From contig CM055094.1 in the NCBI GenBank assembly GCA_029204225.1, forward strand, positions 17,472,402 to 17,536,401: 64,000 bases of DNA, read 5' to 3'. Source of the stretch: Diphasiastrum complanatum (taxonomy: Eukaryota > Streptophyta > Lycopodiopsida > Lycopodiales > Lycopodiaceae). How positions within the stretch are numbered: position 1 is the first letter of the stretch; every line of letters begins with the position of its first letter. Below, piece after piece: positions 55,412 to 64,000 of this stretch. The translations under genes were made by a program, and so were the position numbers. The notes under the pieces are model-generated. The model was not told the DNA's origin. It saw only the letters and a list, made by a program, of their open reading frames with translations, and made no database searches.

Positions 55412-57170
55412 ATGGATAGGAGAAAGCAAACCAGGAGGGACTTCTTCTCTCCTGGCTCATCCTTAGCCCCTGTGGTGGCCATTACCCATCCTGCTAGACA
55501 TAGAATGCGCAACCGCAGCAGGTGGCCCTCTGAGATAAGCAAGTACCAGACATCAACTGTGTTGTTGATCCCAAGGGCTCCATTCTACTGTGCTGTCCGA
55601 AACATAACAAGAAATGATCTCGGAGAGCTGGTCTAATTTACACCCAGTGCTCTTCAGTGCCTTCAGGAGGCTGCTGAAGACTACCTTAGTTTTTTTTTTG
55701 AAGATTCATTTTTGCTTGCCATTCATTTCAAGAGAGTCACAATAATGCCCAAGGATTTTCAGCTCCTGATGAGAATGAGGGTTAGGTTCCGTAGGTTGCA
55801 CGTATCTCAGCCTTCTGCTCCCAAGCCAACACCTGTAGATAGGACTGATCTTCCTACGGGGCATCCTAGAAAGCAGAGTGCCCCCAAGAGAGCTCCAAAG
55901 AAAGCAAAGATCGTAGACACCACAAATTCTGTGAAACCTGACCCAAAATCAATTGTAGATAACGATGTTGTTGATAATGCTGTAAATATAGCTACAGCTG
56001 TTTTGGATACCGCTTTAATTCCTGTAGATACTACACATCTACCTCCTCCTCCTCCTCCAAATTTTTATACATATATAGATTTGGATGAGTATCTTAGATT
56101 TGAGAAAGACATATCGGATGCTATGGATAAAATTGGTACTCCTTTTTGTTTTAGACTAGATGAACTTGATTTTAGTATTAACTTTAGAGTTTTAGATTGC
56201 TTGGATCTCAAAGACAGACGGACTTCTATCAGTGATCCTGTGATAGAGTCTGGGCTGACACTCTTGCAATTTGACATTGCAAGAGATTCATCCAACGAGT
56301 TGCTGGTGCTGAGTAACTTTTTGCTCCAGGCCTTCAAGGAGAATAATGACACATTGTCACAGTGTCTGACAAGTGGATTCACACCAGCAACAAAGTTTAT
56401 GGTCATTCCTTATCATACCAAGTAAGATATATTAAGTGCTTCTTCCTGTCTTATGCATTAACATTGACATTTTCAATTTAAATAGTTCTCAGAATTGTCG
56501 CTAAAGTACTTTCAATCTTATTTTGCAGTGACCACTGGAGTTTAAACTTGATCTCTATTAAGAGATTTGTAAATAATAGTATCAAAGGTTTTTGTGTCAA
56601 GATGAATTCGGCGAAAAATACGCATAAAAATGTAGATATATATTTGCCATATTTAAGTAAATATATTCCTACAGATGTTTCCCATTCCATGGACTGGGAG
56701 ATCGTGAGTTTGGAGGTAAACTCTATCGTTCTTAATAGCATGTTAAAATCAGTATTCTAATGTAATTGTTTCATTCTAATTCATTCTGTTTCATAACTGA
56801 TTTCCTTTGTGCTGAATTATTTTGCAGTCACCACAGCAAAATGATTCATTCAACTGTGGGTGGTACACGTTATACAATGTCAAGTTATTTTTTGAGTGGT
56901 TCAACCTTCAGGAAGATGTTGATATTTCTAAGGTAATAAATTTTGCTTATTCTTATTTTTGGAATCATGATTAATTTTCTATTTTGTTGATGTTTTTAGC
57001 CATTACTAATACATGAATGTTCTATTTTGCAGTTTACACTTCCTGAGTACACATCAAGCGAGGTGTACAGATTCAAACAAGAAATCATCCTGAGTATACT
57101 GGCTAGGGCAAGGCTTCAGCCTCCCTTTATTGATGATGGTGCAAAGGATGATGTAGTAGTACTAAATTAA
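55412..57170 (+). pseudogene. Histone H3-like histone fold fused to Ulp1/C48 protease domain (one in-frame stop)
   Basis: Exons 55412-56421, 56529-56715, 56828-56932, 57033-57170 (GT-AG, phases agree; 479 residues plus stop). Residues 1-9 (MDRRKQTRR) recall the H3 tail ARTKQTAR. Residues 38-125 align with the H3 core: EISKYQTSTVLLIPRAPF (helix N/1), [14 protein letters not shown] (helix 2), [19 protein letters not shown] (loop 2/helix 3). LLIP, VRx[10 protein letters not shown] and KDF are features of plant centromeric H3; KYQxST and VTIMPKD are canonical. A basic, proline-rich linker follows, then Ulp1: DHWSLNL (His339), Gln403 and Cys409 in SPQQNDSFNCG. The usual Asp seems replaced by Asn363 (MNSA), so activity is uncertain. 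Known Ulp1 enzymes cleave SUMO. TAA at 55634-55636 (codon 75, loop 1) is the only lesion; the same frame continues on both sides. Confidence 0.88.
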
Positions 57171-57365
57171 GATCAGAACATATATAGATAGCATAGAAAA
57201 AAAATACATGTATAGAATTCATAGAAAAATATACATTTATATATCAAATGCTGCTCCATTTTATGAATTTGGGAGCACAAAATAGATGTATTGATGCCCA
57301 ACTTGGGCTTTCATTTACTGAATGAAAGAGTGTAGACACAGATTTCTACTAAAGTTTATTTGAAA

Positions 57366-58734
57366 CTATTGTTCTCCCACAATGGTGATTGTTGTAGGTA
57401 GATCTTTGCAGCACGTTATCAGCTCCTGTCTTTTTCGCATCTGTGACATGACAAATATTAGTGAATGTACAATTGTAAATCATGACATTGTCTATTATTT
57501 TGTTCTATTTTGACATGGCAATAAACATAAAGTACTTACGAGTCTTCCGTTGATGATAAATCTGAAATATGTTGGTAGATTGGTTTGTAATAGCATGAGC
57601 TCTGTTTTGATAAAATCAAGCTTCCAATGTTCTTCCACCTCAACCATAGTCAAATATTTCTCATTGTAGATAATGCTTATCTCCATTCGGTTTGTGTGAC
57701 CATTTAGTTCAAAGTCTTGATCCAGTGGTAGCCATGTACCTTCAATTTTCTTGTATCTCTGGTAGCTAAATGTGAGACTGAGAATTTGCTTTTCGATATG
57801 ATAACAAAAGATCATTGAGGACTTTTTAATTCTGCATTCTATGTCATTATTTGTTTTACTATCCCAGCCTTGATCCATGAGATCTGATAAAGTCTCATAT
57901 GATAAATCCTTGCAAACAAATAAAGTTGGTGTCCTACAAACACTAGCACTCGAGAAAAAATCAACAAATGTAATGAGATAAACCAACTTAGGTAAACAAT
58001 TTTCGAGCCTGTGCTTATCTTCATAGCATTTCTAATATCAATTAGTAGCTTGCATCTGAAGGATTCAAAAACAATGCTGTCAAGAGTAGGCCACTCATCA
58101 CTTTGAAAACTAGGCAATGGAATTGCTTCGAGCTTGTCAAAACCTCCATCTGTTTGTGGCGTATATAAAGATTCATAAAAATAGATACCACAATCTGCAA
58201 GTTCCTTTGGACTTCTTCCTCTGTATTGCAGCTTTCCAACATCAGAGTGAATCACGTCTAATATTCCTGCAAGTAATTGTGCGGGCTCCCATTCACTTAT
58301 CATGATGGATATAAATCTGAAAGAAAAAAAATAATATTGAAGCATTTAAATCATAATCTGAAGAGCATCAATAAAGAAAATCATCTATGATTGTTGTAGA
58401 GTGCATATGTTTTGATATACTTACAATTACATTTTTTATGATCATGAGGATTGATATCATGTACTTTGATTTCTGAATGCATATATACATGTTGTACTAA
58501 GACTTCTGATATAGATTGACCTCCCGGGGTAGACTTAAACTCCAAAATTTTTGCTTTCCAATAAGATTTGTAAGTCATTTTTGCTCTTTTCTTTTGTCGA
58601 AAATTGCCCTTTGATGATGGATGCAGCAATACCCATGAGTTCTTCATGTATTTTGTTGGCTTCCAGTTATCAGCTTCATCTTTCTCATTGTAAAGAATCA
58701 CAGAATCGATTGTAGATCTGGGTCTCCTTGCCAT
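57366..58734 (-). CDS. Transposon protein with a possible BAH-like region, four exons
   Basis: ATG at 58734 (MARRPRSTIDSVILYNEKDE). Exons about 58734-58425, 58316-57998, 57935-57541, 57440-57366, ending ITIVGEQ and TAG. Exon 1 has SWVLLHPSSKGNF, then YWKAKILEFKS, VLVQHVYMHSEIKV; exon 2 has FISIMISEWEPAQLLAGILD. The spacing (opening block, AKIL, V-V--VYM, then LxSxxWEP...IxGxxxV) resembles a BAH domain, a chromatin reader of histone tails, but no diagnostic residue proves it. The exon 1/2 join does not fit in phase by my reading, so either a base is lost or a border is wrong. Exons 3 and 4 join cleanly. It is convergent with the histone-fold/Ulp1 gene (195 bp between stops). Its start lies only about 15 bp inside the insertion edge, so its promoter may be lost. 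Confidence 0.55.
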
Positions 58735-58749
58735 TGCTATTCTAATGAC

Positions 58750-59340
58750 ATGGTCTTTTGTCAACTGTATTGCAAATGTGTTGTCCATATGCAAAACTAG
58801 AGGTTCATTTCTCGTTTTGCCTAGTTTGTAAAGGAATTGTTTGAGCCAAATTATTTCGTTGGCCATCTTTGCTGCTGCAACGTACTCTACTTCGCAGGAT
58901 GACTGAGCCACAATGGTCTACTTCTTGCTGATCCAGAGAATTGCTGCTCCTAACGTGATGGTACATCCTCTTGAAACACTTTTGCAGTTGTCCTTGAGAG
59001 ATGCCCAGCTAGGACCACTGTAGGAAAGCATCTAAAACCCTGCATCACGAGAATAACATAAACCAAAATCTTTTGTTAATTGAAGATATTGCAAAATTTG
59101 TTTTACAATCTTCCAATGAGTCGATCCTGGACTTGTACAGAATTGGCTCATCCTGAACACGGCATAAGCAATGTCAAGACATGTGTTATCTACAAGGTAC
59201 ATCAACGATCCGATCAGCTTCATGTATGGTGTTAGCTGCATCAATTCCCTTTCTTCTTCAGTCCTTGAATAATTTTCGTTCGTCAGTATCGTTCCTGCAA
59301 ACATTGGAGTATTCGCTCCTTTGTAATAGCATCCCAAAAC
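58750..59340 (-). pseudogene. Copia-8 RT end and RNase H (first part)
   Basis: From the right: YMKLIGSLMYLVDNTCLDIA, FCTSPGSTHWKIVKQILQYL (59240-59070), then a gap with stops and QSSCEVEYVAAAKMANEIIW, LKQFLYKLGKTRNEPLVLHM, DNTFAIQLTKDH. The frame then passes without a stop into the start of the transposon gene at 58734, which is a chance fusion. Confidence 0.85.
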
Positions 59341-60070
59341 CTTCTAGGATTTTCTAGGTATATCTGGACTGATGAAGGTACAATTCACCTCCCTCATAGT
59401 CCTTGTCAATTTGTAAGCCAAGGTAACACCTGGCTTCTCCCATATTTGCAATCTCAAAATGTTTCGAGATATCATTCTTCACTTCAGCAATAAGCCTCTC
59501 ACTCTTGCAGAGTATCAGAGTGTCGTCCACATACACAACTACAATGATAATCTTCCCATCTATAATTCTTACATAGACATTGGATCAGCCAATAGTGGCT
59601 TGAATCCTAAAGAATTAAGGACTTGATCTTTCTTCTTCTACCATTGTCACTCTGACTGCTTCAGACCATATATACTCCGATGCATTCTGCATGCATAATT
59701 AGGAAGTGAATTCGAGACATAGCTTGGAAGTTGATCCATATAGACCTCTTCGTCTAGCTCACCATGCAAAAAGGCTGTTTTTTTGTACACAACGTGAATC
59801 CTGAAATCATAAGCAGCTGCATATGCAAATAGTAAACATAGGGACAAATGTTTCACGACAGGAGAGAAGGTCTCAAAATAGCCAATACCATATCTCTGAG
59901 AGAATCCCTTCTCTACAAGTCTTGCCTTATACTTAGAGACATCTCCATCCGGTCCATACTTCAGCTTGTATACCCATTTGTATTTTATAGTCTTTCGCTT
60001 ATCTGGTAATGGCTGCAACATCCATACCTGGTTCTTCCTCATGGATTTCATCTCCTCATTCATGGCCTGG
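59341..60070 (-). pseudogene. Copia-8 reverse transcriptase
   Basis: KNQVWMLQPLPDKRKTIKYK, WVYKLKYGPDGDVSKYKARL, YFETFSPVVKHLSL and GELDEEVYMDQLPSYVSN, then YGLKQSE with a stop where W is expected. The catalytic block MYVDDTLILCKSERLIAEVK is intact at 59536, followed by FEIANMGEARCYLGLQID. Two or three stops and a frameshift near 59640 break it. Confidence 0.88.
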
Positions 60071-60433
60071 ATCCATTTGTCCTTCTCTAGACATTCAGCT
60101 GCCTCCTCAAATGTCTGTGGTTCACCACTGAATCCACAGAATTTTTCTAACGTAGAAGCTGAGTTGCCTGGTACATATCTTGTTGGCGCTTTTCATTGTC
60201 TTGTTGACCTTCTAGGAGATCCTTCTGGAACTGCAATGTCTTTGCCTTTGTCTGCACTGCTAGGTCCGGAACCATTTCGGTTTACAGGTACTGTAGCAGT
60301 AGGTTGCCTCTCAAAACTTTTTTTGTCTGATTCGTCAGTCGAATGCAAAGTGACTCAAACATTTTTGTCTTCATGTTCGTCCTTTGCTCCCTCTGTCACA
60401 GTTGGAAGATCATAATACTGTCTTTCAAGATGC

Positions 60434-60557
60434 ATGATGGCCTATTCGAAGGCACCAAAAGTGATATGGGCTGAAGCAGTAGCTACAACCGCCTACATCC
60501 AGAACAGGATACGCAAATCAGGTGTAACTCACACGACACCACACGAACTATGGAACT
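60434..60557 (+). repeat. Inverted fragment of a Copia integrase C-terminus
   Basis: On the plus strand MAYSKAPKVIWAEAVATTAY and IQNRIRKSGVTHTTPHELWN are readable. This is the same stretch as the minus-strand MAYSKAPSVLWAEAVAEAAY at 60905-60790, about four fifths identical, so it comes from a different copy of the family and lies inverted in the connector of Copia-8. Confidence 0.8.
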
Positions 60558-60596
60558 GACAGGATCATCGTTGGCCATCGTTCTGCTCTCATCAAA

Positions 60597-61440
60597 TTAG
60601 ACATCTCTAACTATCTTCGTAGTGTTTGTCTCTGGCATATAGACTCTATAGTATGACAAATTGTTGTCATATCCTACAAGATATCCCTGTTCAGTTTTCT
60701 CATCAAGCTTCTTTTGAAGCTTATCAAGAACATGTGCATAAGCTGCATAGCCAAAGATACGGATTTGAATCAGATTGGATTTTCTACCCCACCACAATTC
60801 GTGTAGTGTCATGTGAGGAACACCAAACTTTCCTGTCCTGTTCTGAATATAGGCTGCTTCAGCTACTGCTTCAGCCCATAGCACACTTGGAGCTTTCGAG
60901 TAGGCCATCATGCATCTGGTAGCCTCCATTAGGGTCCTGTTCTTTCTTTCTGCAACACCGTTGTACTGCGGTGTGTAAGATATAGTCCTTCTATGAATGA
61001 TACTATGATCATTGTAGAAGTTAGCGAATCGATTTGAGATGTATTCTCCATCTCGATCTGTTTTGATCTACTTCACTTTATTACCAGTCCATCTCTCTGT
61101 CCAATTCACATACTCTATGAATTTGTCAAATGCTTCTGATTTGTTGTGAATAAAGTAGACTCTGGCAAATTTATTGTAATCATCAATAAAGATAATGTAA
61201 TATTTTGAGCCTCCTACTGAGATCACATTGAAAGGTCCATAGATGTTAGAACGCACTAACTCCAGAATCTTAGTCATTCTGTAGGAGTCCTTCACAAATG
61301 GAGTGCATGACGTTTTACCCTTCAGACATGCATCACAGGTCGTCGAACTGGTTGCATTTGAGATGCTCACCTCTGTGATTGCTCCATGATGGCTTGTTTG
61401 GTATAGTGCCATTGAATTCGTATGGCATAGTCTCCTGTGC
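60597..61440 (-). pseudogene. Copia-8 GAG-pre-integrase and integrase
   Basis: CDACLKGKTSCTPF gives the CxxC of the zinc domain; LVRSNIYGPFNVISVGGSKY, where the first catalytic Asp (HSD) is replaced by Asn; FIDDYNKFARVYFIHNKSEA; then, in another frame, DRDGEYISNRF near 61050 and the E block near 60945. The C-terminal part is MEATRCMMAYSKAPSVLWAE, GVPHMTLHELWWGRKSNL, FGYAAYAHVLDKL and TEQGYLVGYDNN. Confidence 0.85.
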
Positions 61441-62976
61441 TATAGAGTGTCTGGTGAATCATCGTGAGTCTGATGCACTTGATCTGCAGGCAAGCATACC
61501 TTTAGGTGATACAAATTGTCTTTTCTTCTGCCTTGAGTGATCAGGGTACTGGTACTTGCATCAACAACGTTGCATGCTTTGTCTGATAATGTCACACGCA
61601 TCCTTGCATCAGTTATTCTTGCCACTAATAGCAACTCCAACTATAGTGTAGGCACGAACAGAACATCTTTGAGTCGTCTGTCTCTGCCATTCGTGTTGAG
61701 CCACGGTGAATCAATACCATTCACTTGGTGTTTTGATCCATTTCCAAGAACGATAGATCTTGATGGATCTGCACTTCAAAAATCAAACATGATTTTTCTT
61801 GATGTAATGAAGTGTGAGGTAGCTCTTGAGTCTAGAATTACACCTGTGTGTCACATGTTGACATTGCACACATGTATGCACATTTGTAGGCGGTCAAATT
61901 ACCACGATTCAATCTTTCTTTGCCCATTTTTGAGCTCTCTAGCTCCTCGACATAGGACGAACTATTATTGTTCTCCTGTCTGCTTTGTGTTGATTTGTTT
62001 CTTGGGTTCAGGTGACAGTCCATGGCTGAACGACCTTTCTTGTGACAGTGGATACACTCAATTTTTGGATTGATCCAACACAAATCGACTGTATACCCTT
62101 CGTGTTTGCATCTCATGAAGGTCTTCTTGTCTCCACTCTGTTGTTTCGACCTTCATTTGTCTATACTGGTTTCTTCTACTTCCTGACCACGATCTTGCTT
62201 TTGATCTGACTCCCTCTTAGGCTTGAATTGTTTCTTTATCTTTTTCTTGTTGTTGTAAAGGGCTTGGTTAGAAGCATCTTTGTAATCAAGGTGCTCTCGA
62301 GCCTCGACTTCTTCTCAAATCTCGACAATTGCCTTTTTGAATTTCATTGTAGGATCCTTTGCTAGCAATGTTTTGGTTGTCTGGAAGGATCTTGATAAGG
62401 TTCTCAACAGATAAGTGAGCTGCTTCTCTGCTGACACTGCATTTTCTGCTCCAAAATTGTGTAGAGAAAGGAATATATCCTTCATCTTTCTAAGAAACAA
62501 AGTGAGGTCTTTGCCATCCCACTGCAGGTTTGTCAGCTGATCCTCAAGCATTATTATCTTACTGCGTGATTTCATCTAAAATCTTGTGAGTAGTGTGTCC
62601 CACATCTCTTTTGCTTTAGAGAGTGTAGCCAGGTCAAGATCCAGGCTATCCTCGATGGATGATGATAGCAAGGCTACTGCCTTGTCATTCTTCTCCCTCC
62701 ATTGCATAGCTTCTTGTCTATTGTTGTAGGCATCTCCTCAGTGCCATCTACCCAAGGAAATAATCCTTTTACCTTTAGTATCAGCGAGGTCTTTACCTTC
62801 CATGCTAGGAAGTTAGATCCTGATGAATCCAGAACTATACAGATCTTGGATTGTATGCTACTTATTGAAGCCATTGCTCCTGAATTTGTGTTATTCACTT
62901 GTTAATGATTCTTTGTTTGAATGCTTAGCCTCCTGGATCTGATAGTTTTTTGGGTATGTCAGATTATGACAAGGTA
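61441..62976 (-). pseudogene. Copia-8 gag and protease
   Basis: Gag starts near 62898 (MNNTNSGAMASISSIQSKIC, FLAWKVKTSLILKVKGLFPW). The middle is at 62575-62315 (LTNLQWDGKDLTLFLRKMKD, LTYLLRTLSRSFQTTKTLLA). The knuckle-like stretch near 62060 reads CIHCHKKGRSAMDC, CX2CX4HX4C with the histidine position changed to Arg. The protease near 61880-61640 is frameshifted. The primer site (62989-62977) immediately precedes the leader. Confidence 0.8.
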
Positions 62977-63862
62977 GGCTCTGATACCACTAATGGAAAA
63001 ATATCCGAACGTGCAAATTGTGCAAATTCAAAATTTCACTAAAATTCTGGAAATGGACTGATAGAAATCTCTCGAATGATTCATGAACAATTTTGCAAAA
63101 CTGTTCTGATCATGAATAATTTCTGCTCGAGAACAATTCGTGATCTAGTCAAGCTCTGCAATGAAATGAAACAAAGCAAAACTAGACGAAAGAGAAGAAT
63201 TCACGAAAAGATCAATCAGGCTCTGTAACAAGACGAGATGAGACGAAACAAAACTATACGAAATGAAACGAAACGAAACAAAACTTAAGTGAGTTCTGAA
63301 ATTGATTTACGCTTATAGCCAAGTGATCGTGAAACGAAACGAAATGAAACACGAAGCGAAAACATTTGCGAATAAAATCAGCTCCCGTGAAATTTAGATA
63401 TGATTGTTGGTCACTGCCGGCTATATCATTCCTACAATCCTCCAGCATGTAGACAGACACTGCTGATCTACGTTATAAATTATTATAGCAGTCAATAAAA
63501 TCAAATCAATGTGCGAAATTGAATAAACAAGTGAATCAGATACATGAATAGTAGCAGACAAAAATTCATTCAAGATCGTACAATCATTCAGAAGAATATG
63601 TGCATAACAACTACAATATTATCTGTTGATCTTCTGATTTTTCAAGCACTGTGCGACGGACCACATAGTGCATTGGTACCCCTTGGTACTTGGATGATCT
63701 TCTTGGTCATTCGTGGAGCAAGAATGATTATGTGTCGCGAAACAATTTCGTGTCGTGTGTCGTGAAATTGTTTGCAAATAATTTTGTTTCTTGTGTCTTT
63801 TCTGTCAAAATGAGTGGAAAGTTAGCAAGGCTTTGGCAATAAAAATATTTTGTTTCTTCAGC
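62977..63862 (-). repeat. Copia-8 primer site, 5' LTR part and RNase H end of a neighbouring copy
   Basis: TGGTATCAGAGCC (minus, 62989-62977). 62994-63676 aligns with the 3' LTR 47898-48588. At 63676/63677 the sequence jumps to what corresponds to 49334 in the other copy, losing about 745 bp (LTR start and 3' untranslated part). 63677-63862 then matches 49334-49510, the coding end of RNase H. Confidence 0.8.
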
Positions 63863-64000
63863 AGCCTCTATGCAACATCGAAATTATATATATCATAATC
63901 ATTCATGGTTTTGTATATGGTGCAATATTCAAAATGCTCCACCATATATAAAACCACGAATGACCTTAATTACATTTTATCTCACATGATCAAGACACGA
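63863..64000. repeat. Imperfect inverted repeat (hairpin, MITE-like) at 63900-63970
   Basis: ATTCATGGTTTTGTATATGG is answered about 20 bp later by CCATATATAAAACCACGAAT, complementary in roughly 18 of 20 positions. The flanking DNA to the window end has no gene. Confidence 0.6.

Larger units (their letters stand above)
49720..58750. mobile_element. Large four-gene DNA transposon (unclassified) inserted in Copia-8 RNase H
   Basis: The two halves of one RNase H frame (TFAIQLTKDH ending at about 58750, HSRTKHIAIKYH starting at 49717) flank this block, so it is an insertion. It holds four spliced genes: transposase-like 50222-52944 (+), unknown 54578-53079 (-), histone-fold/Ulp1 55412-57170 (+) and BAH-like 58734-57366 (-), as two convergent pairs with a shared divergent promoter. 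CAT stands at both junctions (possible 3-bp duplication), and ATTAGAGGAG at the left end resembles ATTAGAATAG at the right end in reverse (8 of 10). Neither is long enough to settle the ends. There is no CACTA terminus, no RT and no Polinton gene set. Confidence 0.75.
47898..63862 (-). mobile_element. Copia-8: full-span Copia element interrupted by a 9-kb transposon
   Basis: Minus strand: 5' LTR part 63676-62994, primer site TGGTATCAGAGCC (62989-62977), gag, integrase, RT, RNase H to 58750, foreign block, RNase H end 49717-49410, then 3' LTR 48661-47898. Both LTRs share the same sequence (TGGAAAAATATC, GTGCAAATTGTGCAAATTC and so on). Coding parts carry many stops. The LTR sequence at 62994-63676 is followed by 63677-63862, which matches the RNase H end of the family (49334-49510), so another copy of the family once lay to the right. 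Confidence 0.85.

Noticed and set aside
56529-56715. Asp in HSMDWE as the catalytic Asp of the Ulp1 domain
   Set aside because: It lies just before the Gln/Cys motif, where the family has a conserved Trp region. The catalytic Asp should come some 17-25 residues after the His, where MNSA has Asn.
55412-57170. Ordinary host histone H3 or CENH3 gene next to an ordinary Ulp1 gene
   Set aside because: The frame is continuous through the linker, there is no second start or promoter between the parts, the H3 core has many unusual residues, and the whole lies within an insertion in a retrotransposon.
58381-58911. A single 176-codon protein starting in RNase H
   Set aside because: The first half is Copia-8 RNase H and the second half a gene of the inserted transposon; the open frame across 58750 is fortuitous.

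Overview
This window looks like nuclear DNA of a land plant with a large, repeat-filled genome. The dense Ty1/Copia retrotransposons with initiator-Met-tRNA primer sites, the GT-AG introns and the one ordinary cellular gene all fit a plant. That gene has introns of 7-9 kb stuffed with transposons, which would suit a gymnosperm, but this is inference and no species is assigned. No CRISPR array, bacterial operon, tRNA or rRNA gene was seen.

Layout. 1-8,020: the 3' half of a Copia element (Copia-1) with a nearly intact reverse transcriptase/RNase H frame and 3' LTR, then older Copia scraps, an LTR with primer site and a possible Gypsy terminus. 8,021-14,640: a decayed but recognisable Copia element (Copia-2), split by a rearranged piece of a Copia-1-type element whose LTR lies in two halves of opposite orientation. 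15,000-19,180: tandem repeats, a hAT transposon 3' fragment between two copies of a 323-bp repeat, and faint Copia remains. 19,182-38,893 (minus): a complete ten-exon D-cysteine desulfhydrase gene. Its intron 8 (6.9 kb) holds a minus-strand Copia element and LINE remains. Its intron 2 (8.9 kb) holds a Copia gag scrap and a hAT transposon, itself split by a 2.3-kb insertion with a 5-bp target duplication. 39,200-47,890: four or five truncated Copia elements in both orientations. 47,898-63,862 (minus): one Copia element (Copia-8) with remains of both LTRs, interrupted in RNase H by about 9 kb of foreign DNA.

That 9-kb block (about 49,720-58,750) is the most interesting part. It holds four spliced genes in the order +, -, +, -: (1) a transposase-like protein with candidate acidic residues and a CxxC motif; (2) an unrecognised acidic protein; (3) a protein whose N-terminal 125 residues are a histone H3-like histone fold, with features of centromeric H3, continuous with a C-terminal Ulp1/C48 SUMO-protease-like domain; (4) a protein with a possible BAH-like region. 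The divergent promoter between genes 2 and 3 carries six ACACGTGT palindromes in about 240 bp. I read the block as a large DNA transposon that carries its own chromatin-related proteins. Gene 3 has one in-frame stop, and gene 1 one stop and one frameshift, so this copy is recently damaged rather than ancient.

One cellular gene is present. The rest is a layered record of transposon insertions, and the nesting gives relative ages: hAT before its 2.3-kb insert, Copia-2 before the Copia-1-type insertion, Copia-8 before the four-gene transposon.
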